DNA of 60,000 nucleotides from Lineus longissimus (GCF_910592395.1 NC_088312.1:11658001-11718000); one strand, 5' to 3'. Positions 40,521 through 52,980 are shown, counted from the stretch's first letter. The notes: generated by a model not told the origin, from the letters alone. Translations and numbers: made by a program.

Positions 40521-42840
40521 AAAGAAAGGAAGTGATTTCAATTTTTCTATTTGATTATTGAAAAATATCAAATACTGTAAAAGTACGAATGTTATCCGGC
40601 GCGAACACATGGGAAGGGGCTCTGCTTATCTGCACAGCTACCAAAGATTTTTTGAATTATGAATTATGAGGATTTGACTGAAATCGCATCCAAGGCTTGA
40701 TTTCGACGGTTTCAAAACTCCCATAACGGCTCGAGGACTAAAGTCTGATCGGGAACATCGAGATGTTATTTTGGAGGAGATCCAGTGTCCTCTAAACAGC
40801 ATGCCGACTGCTACACAGTTGAACTAAAATCGCATCACAGAGCTTGGTAGACTTGAAAACGGCCGAGGGTCTCTTAATTCCCCAGTACGGAGTGCCTGGT
40901 GTCAGCACTTTGGAGAACAGCCCCCGCCACCGAGAAAAAACCCCCTAGTTTCGCCCCTTGTTATCCTCGTACAACGTACTTTTAAATACGCAGGTTGATC
41001 GGGTTTTCTAAGCACTATATGCCATGCACCATTCGCCAACTCACTTTTTTTCGCAGTATCAGTGACTAAATCGCATGTCTGATACGTTTATTGGTACAAA
41101 ATGTGATCCTAATTTTTGCCTCTCTTTTTTTTCTTCGTCGATTTACTCCTTGCAATCTATCACTACAGGTTTTATTATTTTGCATAGCCTAGTTAAATTT
41201 GTATCTTGTTTTGTCTCCCGTCAGACTTATTTGGTATAAATTGCCAGTTTTTTGAGAAAAGGTGTTTTTGTGGTCATTTGGTCAATTGTCCGTGGATATT
41301 TGTCTGTTTACTCGTTAACTGCTTTTAAAATAAAATAAAATGTTTTTAAGGCATTTGATATGAAATAATATTACTATTTGTCGAGTGGGATTGTCGTTGG
41401 ACGTTGACTGTTGAACAGTTATGCGATAATGACGAAAATACTAGTATGTCAACATTGTTGAGAGTATATTCACCTCATGAATCAGAACCGTTCCCTTTGA
41501 GAATGCCGAATTGTAAAAAAGAACGTGGTTGACAAACCTGGTGTTTTTCGCCAAAACTCATGTGTGCATGTTTGATATGTTAATTACAATTTATTTCTTA
41601 TTTTTGAGGATAATTTCAACGTGTTCTTGTAAAGTATTGCGTCGTTGATTTTCGTAAGTGCGGACCGCTTTCTATGTTTTCAAGGCGGCAAAATTTGAAT
41701 CGAAGGGCTGAAAGCTGAAAACTGAATATTGAAACGACTACGGCAGCGTTTTGGTCCGTCAGATTGCTTTTGTATTTAATGACAACTAAACCTTCGTCAT
41801 CCCCATGTTTCTAATCATGTATCCAATCTTTTGCAAGAGAAGATCAAGTCCGTAAAGGTGTTTTTGTTGACAATTTTCATGTTAGATCTCGCTGTTTACA
41901 TTTTCTGGTTCATCCACCATTTTTGTATGTCATGTGACCTCGAGCATTTTCATGGGTTAGTTCAATACCTGGCGAATGGCAATTGGCAATGGCGATGTGC
42001 CAAAAGTATATCAAGCTATAAAAATATTACCTACGTTTCAGTGGCCTGTGGTTTAGCCAATCCAATTGTGAACCTAAGGCCGATAGGCTTGTTTAGCTGT
42101 TCAGCGAGAAAAACACAGCTCGGTTCACTGAACCTGGTCTGGTCCCTGGACACGACAGCGGTAACTAGGGTGGTTCAAATCGGTGTCTGTAAATATCGAG
42201 ACTGTCATCAGATTTTGGTCATTTTAATACCTTCAAGAAGTTCTGTTTTTTTTGGGTTTCGGTTCGTTTTTTATAATTCAACTTGCATTGTCTCTAATTA
42301 TCATCAAGAACATGTAATACAGCTATAGGTACCTCAATGAAATCCAGGCATTTCATAGTTTAGAGCAAGGAAATGTGTCCAAACCATGAAGACAGCACAG
42401 AATTTTCAATGGATTTACGTGTTATTGCAGTGTTGTTAATGTACATTTTGTGTGTGATGGGCCCCTGAAGGCTTTAAAATATCTTAAAGTAGTTTAAATT
42501 TCCGACGAGATTATGTTTATGCTAAAGTATCATCGAAAAGGTTTTGGAAAAAAAGTTACATATAATTTGTGTAATTTATGTAAAAACAACCTGTTTAGGT
42601 TTAATGGATCAAAAATAGAAATAACCTCTTGATTACCGCCGACCGCAATTGTCGGTAGCTTTAGTCGATTTACCATGTTTACCGCTGATAGACAGCAAAT
42701 GCAGTCCTTATTTTATGTATTGAATGGGCAAGGATTTGAGAGCAGCATAATTGGCTATCCAGGTAGGAGATAGTTTCCATACAATGGCCTATGGAGTATC
42801 TCGCAATAGGTTTGGGCTTAAAAATCACGACTTTTTAGTC
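40521..42840. other. Intergenic, nothing recognised
   Basis: About 2.3 kb. A 165-codon plus-strand open stretch (41831-42328) is present but has no recognised domain. I judge it unlikely to be a gene. Confidence 0.4.
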
Positions 42841-42849
42841 GTTACTTGA

Positions 42850-42895
42850 ACCCCCCCCCCCCCCCACACACACACACACACGCGCACACACACAC
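42850..42895. repeat. C run followed by (AC)n
   Basis: About 17 C, then alternating AC with a GCGC break. Confidence 0.9.
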
Positions 42896-42998
42896 TAAAA
42901 ACAGAAAAATGTACGTACATAGCTGCTTCACTGCTTATTCCTATATTTTCGTCTGTTTCCAAAGGTGTAGAGATTCAAATAAATCAAAGGCAACTTAC

Positions 42999-43573
42999 GT
43001 TTTTCTGGCTTAATTATATCTTCCTCTGTCAGAACTGTTGGCATTATCTTGACACTTGCCATCCATCCGATAAAAGTGTTATGATAATTACGGCTTCCAT
43101 CCGGTTGCAAATTAGATCCAAGGACCAGTCGCTTTGGTTCGTGAGCCATTTCGGGTCTTCCGTCACGATATGTATGCTTATAGCGAAACGTGTGCTTTTG
43201 ACCATTCAAGAACGCGGTAAGTTTGACATGATCCACGTTAAGTTCGCCCTCCCTGTTTACGACCAGTTTGTTCCAATCTGGCTTCCAACTTAATTTTTTG
43301 GTTAAATACATTCGATATTTTGTCTTTGAATGACATAAATCAATACGTAACTGTTTCTTCTGAGTGATAGATATCCCAAAAAAGTGAACATTATACGTAT
43401 TTACGATTAATCCCATGTCCCAGAAATAACGCACGTGTACCTTAATTACAACGCTAAACTTCTTATACTGAGACAGGTCGACAAATGGGAGTCGAACATA
43501 TGCAGAGGGGTCATTGAAAGACAAAACATTCCCAAATCGTAGCGACTGTACATATGCAACGTTTCCAAGTAAA
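42999..43573 (-). CDS. Exon of a laminin-G / concanavalin-like domain gene
   Basis: 575-bp exon bounded on the minus strand by acceptor TTAATTGAAG and donor AAAC|GTAAGT. It reads GNVAYVQSLRFGNVLSFN, YVRLPFVDLSQYKKFSV, GLIVNTYNVHFFGISI, WKPDWNKLVVN and RLVLGS...FIGWMASVKI. This succession of beta strands, including W-x-x-L-V-V and F-x-G-W-x-A near the end, is the pattern of laminin-G-like lectin folds, usually extracellular ligand-binding modules. Entry phase 2 matches the exit phase of the exon at 44709-44938. Further exons were not found. Family assignment is moderate. Confidence 0.55.
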
Positions 43574-44708
43574 CTTCAATTAAAGAGAAATGATTTAGCT
43601 GAGTAATATCAAAACATTGCATATGATATATGGGCAGTGACTTTCAAAAGCCGATTGAAATAAATAGGTGGTTTTGTCTGACAGCACCAGTCGTACGCGC
43701 ATCATCAGGGACATGACAAAATTTATTGGTGCAGATAAATTATGGTGTGGGAACTCTGGATCAAACAATACCTCAGTGTACCTGTAATATGATGCAACTT
43801 CCTTGCTCTTGTGATGCTGTCGTGTTTTTCCCAAATATCTTACCCCAAAAAGTGGGGTTGGCACCAAAACTACCAATACCGTAATTTGAAAGTTTCCCCA
43901 TTTGTTTTCTGTTTGGACTCAAATTAATTGTAGTATGATATATATTGGATGGCTCAAAAAGTAGTGCACCGAATGTAAAGATAAACCATGGCTTTATATG
44001 CTGATTTTGTAAGTTGGTAAAGAAATTTCAAAAGTTATTTGCAGATATCCTACTTTCTCTTAAATGCTACTGGAAAGAAACGGCACCATCCCTCTTACCG
44101 AGAATTATGATGCCAGAAGGAATGATTGTCCCCTCAAATATTGGTGAAATCAATGGTCGGGTTAGTCCTTCCATGTCAACTCCTTGATTATATTATTTGA
44201 CACTTATATGCTGTATGCGAGTAAAATTGTGAGTAGATCGACACGGTAATCGTCGTAACCGATATCCGTTTGCACAAAACGCCTACCGAGATTTGATTGG
44301 CTGCCTTATGACACCATCATCTATAATTTATTGACGACTCTTGTAGTCCTTCATAACTATTATAAGGAATCTGACCAACATTGTTACCTGGTATTTTATT
44401 CTAAACTTTGAGGGTACAGAGTCAAGAGATTGCAAAAAGAGGATTCGTTCTAACTGCAAATGATCGACATGGTTATACAGGTGTGTGTGTTTATGCGTTG
44501 TCTGTACTGCTAATAAAACACGGCAATCAGGGAATTGTTCTATGATATCATAGTGATGGCGGCCAATCAAACGTCAGTGTTTTCATCTTGCCTCTTCCAA
44601 AATATGAAAACACTATGAGTGTTAACCCACATTGTGTAGTGTAGAATAACACTTAATTAGTGGCATTGGAAAGAAAAACTACCATATTACATAGTTTCAT
44701 CATTTTAC
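43574..44708 (-). other. Predicted intron between the two minus-strand exons
   Basis: 1.1 kb; donor GTAAAA at 44708 and acceptor TTGAAG. A frame at 43595-43876 is open but has no recognised domain. GATGGCTCAAAAAGTAGTGCACCG near 43950 could be a lone transposon end. Confidence 0.4.
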
Positions 44709-44938
44709 AAGCCCTTTTGTTTCAGTCGTGGTAGGTGTAATTGAACAATTGGATACATAACTGTACCACCAAGAACCAGTTTATTGACGCCTGTACAATT
44801 CAATACCATAGGTTTAACATCTTGCGATTTAATGTCCAAAATTGGTTGCACTATTGGGCCACCCGATACATAATTAGTATTATGTACATTGAAATAATTT
44901 TGAATATTTTCTCTTTCATAATTATAAGGTACCTGTAT
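44709..44938 (-). CDS. Candidate upstream exon of the laminin-G-like gene
   Basis: 230 bp between acceptor ATATTTCAG and donor GGGCTT|GTAAAA. It reads VPYNYERENIQNYFNVHN, SGGPIVQPILDI and LVLGGTVMYPIVQLHLP. It exits in phase 2, which the exon at 42999-43573 needs. The reading frame would stop two codons past the donor if unspliced. The domain is unknown. Support is phase, splice sites and protein-like composition only. Confidence 0.35.
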
Positions 44939-45347
44939 CTGAAATATGCTCATGTTATTTGACAATACCTTTTTATGTGGAAATCTTACCTGATATTGGA
45001 ATCAACACCGTCTAGGCTTTTATCTAGCAGAACTGCATAAGAAAGAGGAAAATAATTTTGCATCGTTAGGTCGGGTGATCGGGATTTCCCTTGATGTCAC
45101 CAAATTTATGCTGCATTGATCCTCACAGGAAGTGTGATCATACATATTCAACGAGAGGGCATGCTAGACGTCAAGCCGTGGTAAACACAAGGCTGTTATA
45201 CATGTAGGTGAAAATTTGAGCGTCTTAGTCTTAGCGGATTAGGTGCACCACATACCGGACCACATGCACCGTATACTTTTTTGACAGAGAATGGCCGATG
45301 ATTATACTGAGTAAACCTTTCAATAGAGCTGTCCATTTTGGCTGTTT

Positions 45348-45556
45348 AGACAGGACCAAACCATACCCGACGACCAGACAAAACTAGATCAGATCACATC
45401 GCACACGATGTCATGAATGACGTAAGTATGAACATCGAACCAGACCAGATCGCACTTGTATCGTGCGCGTTTAACGCGACAGACTAATCTAGACCAATCT
45501 GAATCGATCTTGACCGATCTGGATCGATCTAGATTGGTTTGGTCCCGTGTAAAAGC
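45348..45556. mobile_element. About 0.2-kb MITE-like element
   Basis: Left GTTTAGACAGGACCAAACCA pairs with right TTGGTTTGGTCCCGTGTAAA. The interior is built of repeated GATC-rich words (GACCAGATCG, GATCTGGATCGATCTAGA). No clear target duplication. Confidence 0.55.
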
Positions 45557-46458
45557 CCCCTTGATGAGGTCATCTGTTAATAAGCATTTGGTGATGATGT
45601 GAATAATTTCTCATTACCCGTACATATATGTTAGTATACGTAATGTACATACCCGATTGGCTAGATTCTGTATATCTAAGTATCATTAGCATGAATATTG
45701 AAGTCATCAGCAGTGTTGCAAACTTCATTTCCATTTATTCGAAAGAACACTGAATACTGTGACAGTCACGTCGACTGTTAAAGGTTGACACCGTTAGTTT
45801 CCGACACACTGCCGTGCCGGCACCAGAGAAAACTTGCCAAGAAACCCCACAAGGCTTGGCCAAAAGTCGCGAAAAGTTTCCAAAGCCAAACACAAATCAG
45901 TAAGTGCACGTTCTGTGGATATCCGTGATTAGTGTAGTCTGCTACTCTGAAAATAATGTGTGATTTTTTTGCGTTGTTTCAGCCACCTAGCTGCATACCC
46001 TGGTGGACGATACAGTACGAACCTGAAAAGACGATATTTGTCTGAAAAGTGAATTATTAATATGATAATGTTTTAAAGTTATTTCAAATATAAATTCCGA
46101 TCTGAGTAGCGATTGGCAGATTCGATGATAGACGGTGCAGCCGACAAAGTCGTTAGACAGAAATGTATCTTTAATGAAGTTGAATCAAATAGGAGTCTTT
46201 TCATTATTACCTACTTTTTAAAAAGTTTATATTCTGGGTTTTTTCTTGGACTTGAACCCAGCGTTCTTGTTTGAAATACAGCTATCTTTAATCATGACAC
46301 CAAGTTCGTTGACGGCCAGAGTTTAGTTTGGCGCTTTTCACCTGTACGTCCACTGCGGCACGGTAACAGGAAAAATGCTGATCGGCCGATCGGTAATCTG
46401 TCACTTCCCAAATTCCATTCACTCCTCTCCTAACACAATGGCCAACCCGTTCCATATA

Positions 46459-46497
46459 CCGCCACCACGCAGCGCCACCACGCAGCGTCACCTCGCT
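46459..46497. repeat. 13-bp minisatellite
   Basis: CGCCACCACGCAG twice, then CGTCACC. Confidence 0.75.
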
Positions 46498-47203
46498 CAG
46501 GTGCATGCTAACTATATATTGCCCATTGAAATAGCCGAAGTCCTCCGAACATTAAGCCTATGTGCGGTCTCCAAAAACTGAGGCGAATCAAACAAATTAC
46601 AGTTATGGTTAACTTACTTGAGTGTGGTTTTTCTTCTATAAGAATTAACCTGCGGGTCAGGTAGCAGTATGGTATACAACTTTCTTACTTGTCATTATAT
46701 ATTAGTATTATCTATAACAAGAAGTCTTAAAAAACACAGGGCGTGGTGTGGACGTGTATCATTCATTACTGGGATAAAGGTTATTCAGGACTGGGAATAA
46801 AGCAACGTCATGTCATTGCAATTTGTAAGGGTCATCTATTTGATAATGGTCAAATATATCGCCAAATAAATGCGATACATGTTATGCCAACGTCCCATAC
46901 TTCTTTCGGTCCTCACTTTCCAATCCTTTTTGGGAGCTGATAGAAACAATGATGGCAAGCAGCATGGCGGAGCACATCCGGGATGTTCGGAGATGACATG
47001 AACGGCTGCACAACATCAAAACTGCATTGGGGGTGTTTTAACCATCTTTACCATAATCATATCTGCAGACAATTCACAGATACCAAATCTCGTCCCCATG
47101 TTCTTTTCGTATGTGAAACACCAGCCTCCCATGCGCAATGGTGAAACACATGTAAAATTGACGCACAATAGGGTGTTGGTGAGGTTTTTAAATGATACAC
47201 CGC

Positions 47204-47595
47204 TTCTAGGCACGTCAAAACACCTTTTGAGCGGATAACACCGGTTTTTCTGTGGTTGAGATCGGAGTTAACATGATATAATTAAGTAGTGAGAGGTGGA
47301 TAAACACTGCAACACTTCGTATCATTAATACATGGCAAGATAATCTTCAGGCGGGCAAAAATGGCGACTCTCAAATTCCGCAATGCACTAATACACTGAG
47401 CAATGTATACTGTGCAGCCCTGAACAAACTCATACACACAGGATGATGACGTGTTAAGTAGAATATCACTAGTTCTGATGACGTACTATGTGATTTTGTT
47501 GAGAAAATTTTACTCGCCAAGAACAGAGGGCGTCAGTAATTTTGTAGTTCATTATCTGTAACTTCAGACTCTGGACGCCCTAAAAACAAGTTTTC
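47204..47595 (+). repeat. Interspersed repeat, copy carrying 247 extra bases
   Basis: Same repeat as 28041-28160. After GAGTTAA (ending 47271) about 247 bp intervene before AAGAACAGAGGGCGT. The extra DNA has no inverted ends that I can see. Confidence 0.75.
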
Positions 47596-48086
47596 CCGTG
47601 AAAGCAGCGATTAGGGTCAATCGCTAGGTGAGGAGGGAGATATATGTGAGAATGTTGGGTATTTTCTTTCAAAGTATCAACTCCAGTTCACCTTTAAGTG
47701 GAAACGTCTTAGCAAATGTAAACAGGTTATGGCCTCTAAAATAGAAAGGTTCTATTGATTTATTTTCATGTTTAAAACGAAAACTTATATATTGTAGCAA
47801 CTAAGGAGAAGTAAACGAAAAAGGCACAAGTTAAACATAATGGGTGGGATTCACCAAGGCATTTTATCTGTCGTTTAAGGGTTGTCCGCGTACAAATTTG
47901 CTTAAACGCACGATCATCGCAGGCTTGAAGTTAGACAGCAATTCACAACATGTGATCATCTCGCGTGCGGACAACGGGGTTTTTCTGAACAAAAGAAAAC
48001 TTAAACGGCCGTGAGGGTATGTTTATCTCCGCGTCTAAGGCATTGGTTGGAATACCTCGGCCATTCGAAGAAAGTTACTGTCAGGA

Positions 48087-48698
48087 ATGGACGGCATTCT
48101 CGATTTCTTTGAGCTGGCGCAGGAGGAGGCGGTTGAAGAACAACAGGTGGCCCCTCCTCGTGCGGAGAGAGTTTACGAGCAACGGGTAGACCCTCTAACC
48201 AAATATGAAGACAGAAAATTCGTAAAGAGATACAGGATTTCAAAGGACAGTTTCCGATGGCTTGTTGGTATGCTACAGGATGACCTATTGCACGAAACGG
48301 ACCAGAATCATGCTCCGACCCCGGCACAGCAACTGTCCATGGCCTTACGTTTTTATGCGAGGCCATCATTCCAGATGGACATAGGGGACATGTGCGGAGT
48401 ATCACATGCGACTGTCTGTCGGGCTGTCTATCGGGTTACAGCAGCAATTTGCGCCCGGAAAGGGAATTTCATCCATTTCCCGGCCACACCTGAAGAACGA
48501 AGGGCAGCCGCTGAAGGGTACTACCAGATCTCTGAATTTCCCGGAGTAGTAGGTGCAACAGATGGGAGTCTCATGTGGCGATCTAGTCATCCCAACGGCG
48601 ACCGGGCAGTACGTTTTATGTGCAGAAAGGGATATTACAGTATAAACTGCCAACTTACGGTTGACCATGAGCTGCCGGGCTCTTTACCAACGTTGTAG
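48087..48698 (+). pseudogene. HARBI1-like transposase, C-terminally truncated
   Basis: 203 codons: a charged N terminus, a helix-turn-helix region (FVKRYRISKDSFRWLVGML, MCGVSHATVCRAVYRVTAAI) and the start of the DDE nuclease with GVVGATDGS, which supplies the first catalytic Asp, then RKGYYSINCQLTVD. It runs out at LPGSLPTL, before the second Asp and the Glu. Normal proteins of this type are about 350-400 residues. The lost part coincides with the junction to the opposite-strand gene, so a single internal deletion explains it. It could still bind DNA but not cut. Confidence 0.85.
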
Positions 48699-48884
48699 CA
48701 AGATGGTATGGATCGGCGCATGACTCCAGGATTTTGCAATGTCGTCCCACACCTGTTTCTTTTTCTTGGTCATAGTAGCATCGGCTCTTTTGCTTTCTCC
48801 AACCTTTTCCCGCAAATGAACTGCCTCAATCAGGCCCATCCTTTGGTCGGATGTAAAATTTTCCGCCCTCTTCGTCTTCCCCAT
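48684..48884 (-). pseudogene. Start of the Harbinger Myb/MADF-like accessory protein
   Basis: Met at 48884, then GKTKRAENFTSDQRMGLIEA, VHLREKVGESKRADATMTKK, KKQVWDDIAKSW: a SANT/MADF-type DNA-binding helix pattern, as in the second protein of Harbinger elements. After SW the frame enters the junction sequence and ends. Only the N-terminal domain is left. Confidence 0.75.
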
Positions 48885-49148
48885 GCTGACGGCAGTGTGA
48901 CCACTTGACCGTAGGCTGAGCCGTAATTTCATGGCGCAGACGACGGAACAATAACAAAAACAGGCGTTTATTGAACGATTACACTGGTTGGTCCGCGTTC
49001 GTATTAAACATCGATGATCGAGCGTTGTGAATCTCTGTTTAAACGTTCGTTTATCCGTCCGCGGACAACGATGTTTTATCCTCCGTACATAAGATAATCG
49101 GGCTTTACTTGCACGCACGATAAAATACCTTGGTGAATTCCACCCAAT

Positions 49149-51150
49149 GTGTACTTTTGGGATTTGAGTTATGTACAGTACGTGAGGTTATTTAAGTTTG
49201 GGTTTTCTTCTAGAGGGAGGCGATGTTGATTTACATGCCAAATGATGCAAGACGATGTGGTGGGCACCAAACTTACTCCGTATCAGAGGCCCGCCACGTC
49301 GCTCGTATCAGGGGGAAATGTCACCATCGCGTTAGTAACATGTAACAATCAAAACAAACGTGCGGAGGCCGAGAAGCCTGCTCAATTGACAGCATTGCAC
49401 ATAATTCTACATGTGGCACGATCAGCATCAAACTGGCCCATAAGGAATTATGTTTAGCATCTCACTTGCGTACAAACTTTTGGTTACTAGCACCCCACTC
49501 TCATGATGCACGTATACTGGCCTCATTGTCGAAAATTGACCTGTCGTATCACGTCATCTTTCTGACAGAGGGGCACAGGGAGATTATGCACATAACTACC
49601 TCGGGTGCTGCATGGGAAACGGAACACCCTCCACCAGAACTACCAGCTGGTCCAGCACCATATATGCCACTTACGTCTCGTTGACTTCTAGGACTTCCTG
49701 AGCAGGTCAAACCACTGAAGGTATAATCCGAATTCTGCATGGATTACATGACCGGTTCCTCCAGTGGGTGCACCTCCACGAGCCCGGATTTCTCACTGTC
49801 CGGTGACTTGCACTCACGACGCGTCAAATTAATACAAAATACAACTGTTGCTAGGGCTGGCAACCCAACACAAACTTTTATTTTTACGTTGTTATATTAT
49901 CAAATGCATGTTTTCTGCTGATGGATCTCGGAACTGGGGGGCGGGCACGAAATGACCTTGTTCTAGTCTAAATTAAATTTCCTCTATATTCACCAGGTCA
50001 TGAGTCAAAACCCTGATACTGCACAGCGACAGGCCATAAGCTATTTTAACCTCTTCCCAGGGATATGGCATTGTTTTGCATGTGTTTGTAAAATGTGTAC
50101 ATGATTTAGTAGAATAGATTTCCGTACTGTTGGTCTAAATGAAATTTAATTTATTTCGCGTATGGAGTGAAAACAATGTTCAATTTGCTAACGTAATGTT
50201 GTATTTGCTCGCTTGATTGGAATTTGTGTTAGTTAAGAAATGCTGGTCGATTTTATTAGCTACTGTAAAATGATGTATGCATAGGCCCCACTGTTGTGCT
50301 GGTCAAAATCTCTCCATAGCTAAACATGACATAATATCGTGTTACTTAACACTTCCGTGGTCTTGTACCCATTTCCAATATTCCGGCCTTGGGGAAATAT
50401 TCTAGTAAACTCTGTATTTGTTTTGAATATTGCACCTATTCTCCCAGCGTTATTTGCCTATCGTCAACTTTTGACATGTTCCCTCGCTAACTTACTTGCG
50501 CGCGCGCGCTGAGACAACCCCGCGTCCGTGAGTTGCAATGACGTAACATTCGCTTCATCAGGGAAGGTCTTCGCGGACTTCATCCCTCTTTTTTGTGGGT
50601 TTTTTGTATCCCTTTATGGTTTGAATCGGGAGGTTTCAAGATTCAGGTAAAAGCAAAATATGTATAGAAACCCGTAGCCCACTGTCATTTAGAATAGTTA
50701 AAGGTGTACATCAAAATCGAGGTTTGATTGTCCGATGTCTTGAATGCTTCGCCAGAAGTTTCAATGAGTGCGCGCCTCGTGCGATGCGTACATCTATGCA
50801 TTGAGAATGCACTCTGTGTACAGGAGCAACGTTTCCCAGCGATTTTACACTACAAATATCATTCTGTCATGTACTAAGTTTGTGAGAATATTTAGGACTG
50901 TTTTCAATGATCTGTGTGACAGTAAGATGTATGTTTTAGTTCTCTGTGTAAGACCATGTTGTAGGGAAGACAAATTTGAGGACATTTGTATACTACAAGT
51001 ATGGTTATGATGTACTGTTTCTGATTGTGACACGTTTGTACTATTTCAGAAAACCCCATGTTATGGTGTTAAGAAAGATAAGAAATCGACTCCCGACTTG
51101 TTGGGTTTTTCCACCCCTGTCTCCACCATTCTTTTCTGAATCCTGCTACT
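49149..51150. other. Intergenic; possible 5' region of the BEL/Pao copy
   Basis: 2 kb. A GCGCGCGCGC stretch lies at about 50501. The part just before 51169 may include the LTR and leader of the gag below, but I could not define LTR ends or a primer-binding site. Confidence 0.35.
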
Positions 51151-51168
51151 GCACTGGTGAAGATCGAC

Positions 51169-52095
51169 ATGGCGCCGATGGAAGACTTAAAGAACAAACG
51201 CAAAGGACTGCGTGCCCGTTGCACGAGGGCTATCAACCGCCTTAAAGAGAACATTGATGAGGACACGATTTCGCTTCTGAGACTTGAGCGAGAACTGGAT
51301 GCCCTTGCAGCGGACTTCAGACAGGCATGTGACATCAATACTGATATGATTTCGCTGGTGGAGGAAGATTCGGCAGATGCTGATGCATTTATTCATTGGG
51401 AGGCGGAACTGATTGAGGTGTATTACAACTTTATTGATGAAGCCGCTGCCCATCAATCGAAGCTGGCCAAAGCTCGGCCACCTTCCCCCACAACTTTTAC
51501 TAGTGGGCCTGCATCCGGTGCTGCTGTCACCACGTCGCCCTCTGCTGGACTGGTTCCTGTGTCATTGCCGCAAGTCACTGCTGTTACCACGTCGCCCCCT
51601 GCTGGACTGGTTCCTGTGTCGCTGCCAAGCGGTACTACTGCTGCTGCTGCCACGACGGCCCCTCCTGGGCTGTTTTCCGTTTCGCTGCCGACTGTTCCTG
51701 CTACGTTGCCACCTTGTTTTGGTCCGCCGCCTGGCTTGTCCCCAGTGATGACTGCTGCTGGTCCATTGTCGCTGTCAAGTACACCGTCCATTGGTGTACC
51801 GCTTGCCAGCCCGTCTTCGATTCGGTCTGGTGTTCGACTATCTGCCGGAGTCGCGTTGGATCCAGAGCCCGCCTTCGACCGGTGGATCGATGAACTGGTG
51901 GAGTTTCAAGAGACAGTATTGCCCGGTGGTGTCAGTGGTGAATTGACTATAGCGTCTGCCCTCTATCGCATAGAGGCGGGTAGAGACATTCCTACATTAA
52001 AGATAAAATCGTTCAGCGGTAAAGCGATCGATTATGTAGACTTTATCGATAGTTTTAAATTACACATTCATGAGAAACCACATCTCAAAGACTAG
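51169..52095 (+). pseudogene. BEL/Pao-type retrotransposon gag, N-terminal block
   Basis: ATG at 51169 (MAPMEDLKNKRKGLRARCTR). A coiled-coil N-terminal region (LLRLERELDALAADFRQA) of about 110 residues, a Pro/Ser/Val linker with repeated TTSP(S/P)AGLVPVSLP units at about 120-165, then the gag core start IPTLKIKSFSGKAIDYVDFI. BEL/Pao gags have this order (DUF1759-like). The frame stops at HLKD, where 2.2 kb of other DNA intervenes. Its continuation reads at 54304. Confidence 0.75.
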
Positions 52096-52110
52096 TATTG
52101 GGCAATTCGC

Positions 52111-52695
52111 CTAACAGCAAATTGCAGACCATATCCCTGGTGAAAGTATTTTGTCATGTTTAGAAATTAGGTTTGCACCAGGATATAACCAGATAAATCA
52201 GAGGCAAATAACCCTGAATAACCAGCTGAATTAGGTTGTGACAGTAGGTGCATCATAAATACTAGAATTAGCGATGGTTCTGGGACTGCAACAACTCAGC
52301 ATATGGATGGTCAGAATCCAGCAGACAACAAGCAAATGTAATCTGAATCTCAACATCTTTCGTATCTTTTGATGAGTTTCTGGTCGAGTGAGGGAAACCA
52401 GTTGGCCATCTGATATGGCTGGTGGGGATGAAAGCTCCCAATGTTGGGACGACCAATAATACATTGCGTCTCCACAGTATTTATATTATAATACCTCCCT
52501 CCATGCACACATGGTTCTGCTGCCAATTTTTTCTTCAAATGATCAAGGTGTCAATCATGCACTTGTGGGTACTGGCACCACGTAGGTAACTTCTGATCTG
52601 ATCTTAAGTGGCAGGTTTTTGGTGCTTTGTCCTGGTGCTCATTTTTAAGATGACAAAACACTATCACCAGGGATATGGTCTGCAATTGCTGTTAG
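52111..52695. mobile_element. 585-bp inverted-repeat element
   Basis: CTAACAGCAAATTGCAGACC at the left pairs with GGTCTGCAATTGCTGTTAG at the right; the match continues through ATATCCCTGGTGA and TTTTGTCAT for about 46 bp. No protein and no clear target duplication. Confidence 0.75.
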
Positions 52696-52739
52696 GAAAG
52701 TCACAACCTGGGGACAAAAAATAAATGTGATTTAGATTT

Positions 52740-52980
52740 CGCATTCCTTTGAAGTGTAGGTTGCAACATCCCAGGCCATTGATGCATGCATGGTCACAAC
52801 ATAGGGGCAACCGGGAATCATGGCAAGGATTTTTACAACCATTCTTTTGAGGTGTAGATTGTGATGCGAGGGAAGTGTCTTGATCTCTACATAAAATTCC
52901 TTCGACATGGTGCAACAAACCAGTCCAGTAGATATATACATGGTCATAGCATACGGCATCGAGACAACCAGTATGCAAGG
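52740..52980. repeat. Imperfect duplication of about 120-150 bp
   Basis: Words such as ATTC(C/T)TTTGA(A/G)GTGTAG(G/A)TTG and CATGGTCA(C/T)A(A/G)CATA...GGC are seen twice or three times. Cys-rich open frames on the minus strand are a by-product. Confidence 0.45.

Larger units (their letters stand above)
44940..47200. other. Intergenic or upstream introns of the minus-strand gene
   Basis: 2.26 kb. Holds a small inverted-repeat element (45348-45556) and a minisatellite (46459-46497). No further exon could be defended. Confidence 0.4.
47842..49145. mobile_element. Internally deleted PIF/Harbinger transposon
   Basis: Inverted ends GGGTGGGATTCACCAAGG and CCTTGGTGAATTCCACCC (about 27 bp continuing to ATTTTATC) are flanked by AAT at 47839-47841 and 49146-49148, a 3-bp duplication as expected for this superfamily. 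It encodes the first part of a HARBI1-type transposase on the plus strand and the start of the partner Myb/MADF-like protein on the minus strand, converging at 48684-48698. The middle of both genes is gone, so it is non-autonomous. Confidence 0.85.

Noticed and set aside
41831-42328. 165-codon open frame on the plus strand with a hydrophobic segment
   Set aside because: No splice context, no recognised domain, and AT-rich sequence in which long stop-free runs arise by chance.
46288-46506. 72-codon minus-strand frame as an upstream exon of the laminin-G-like gene
   Set aside because: Contains a minisatellite and no matching splice phase could be shown.
50495-50515. GCGCGCGCGC as a CpG-island promoter core
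   Set aside because: Only a short alternating run; surrounding sequence is not CpG-rich enough to claim an island by eye.
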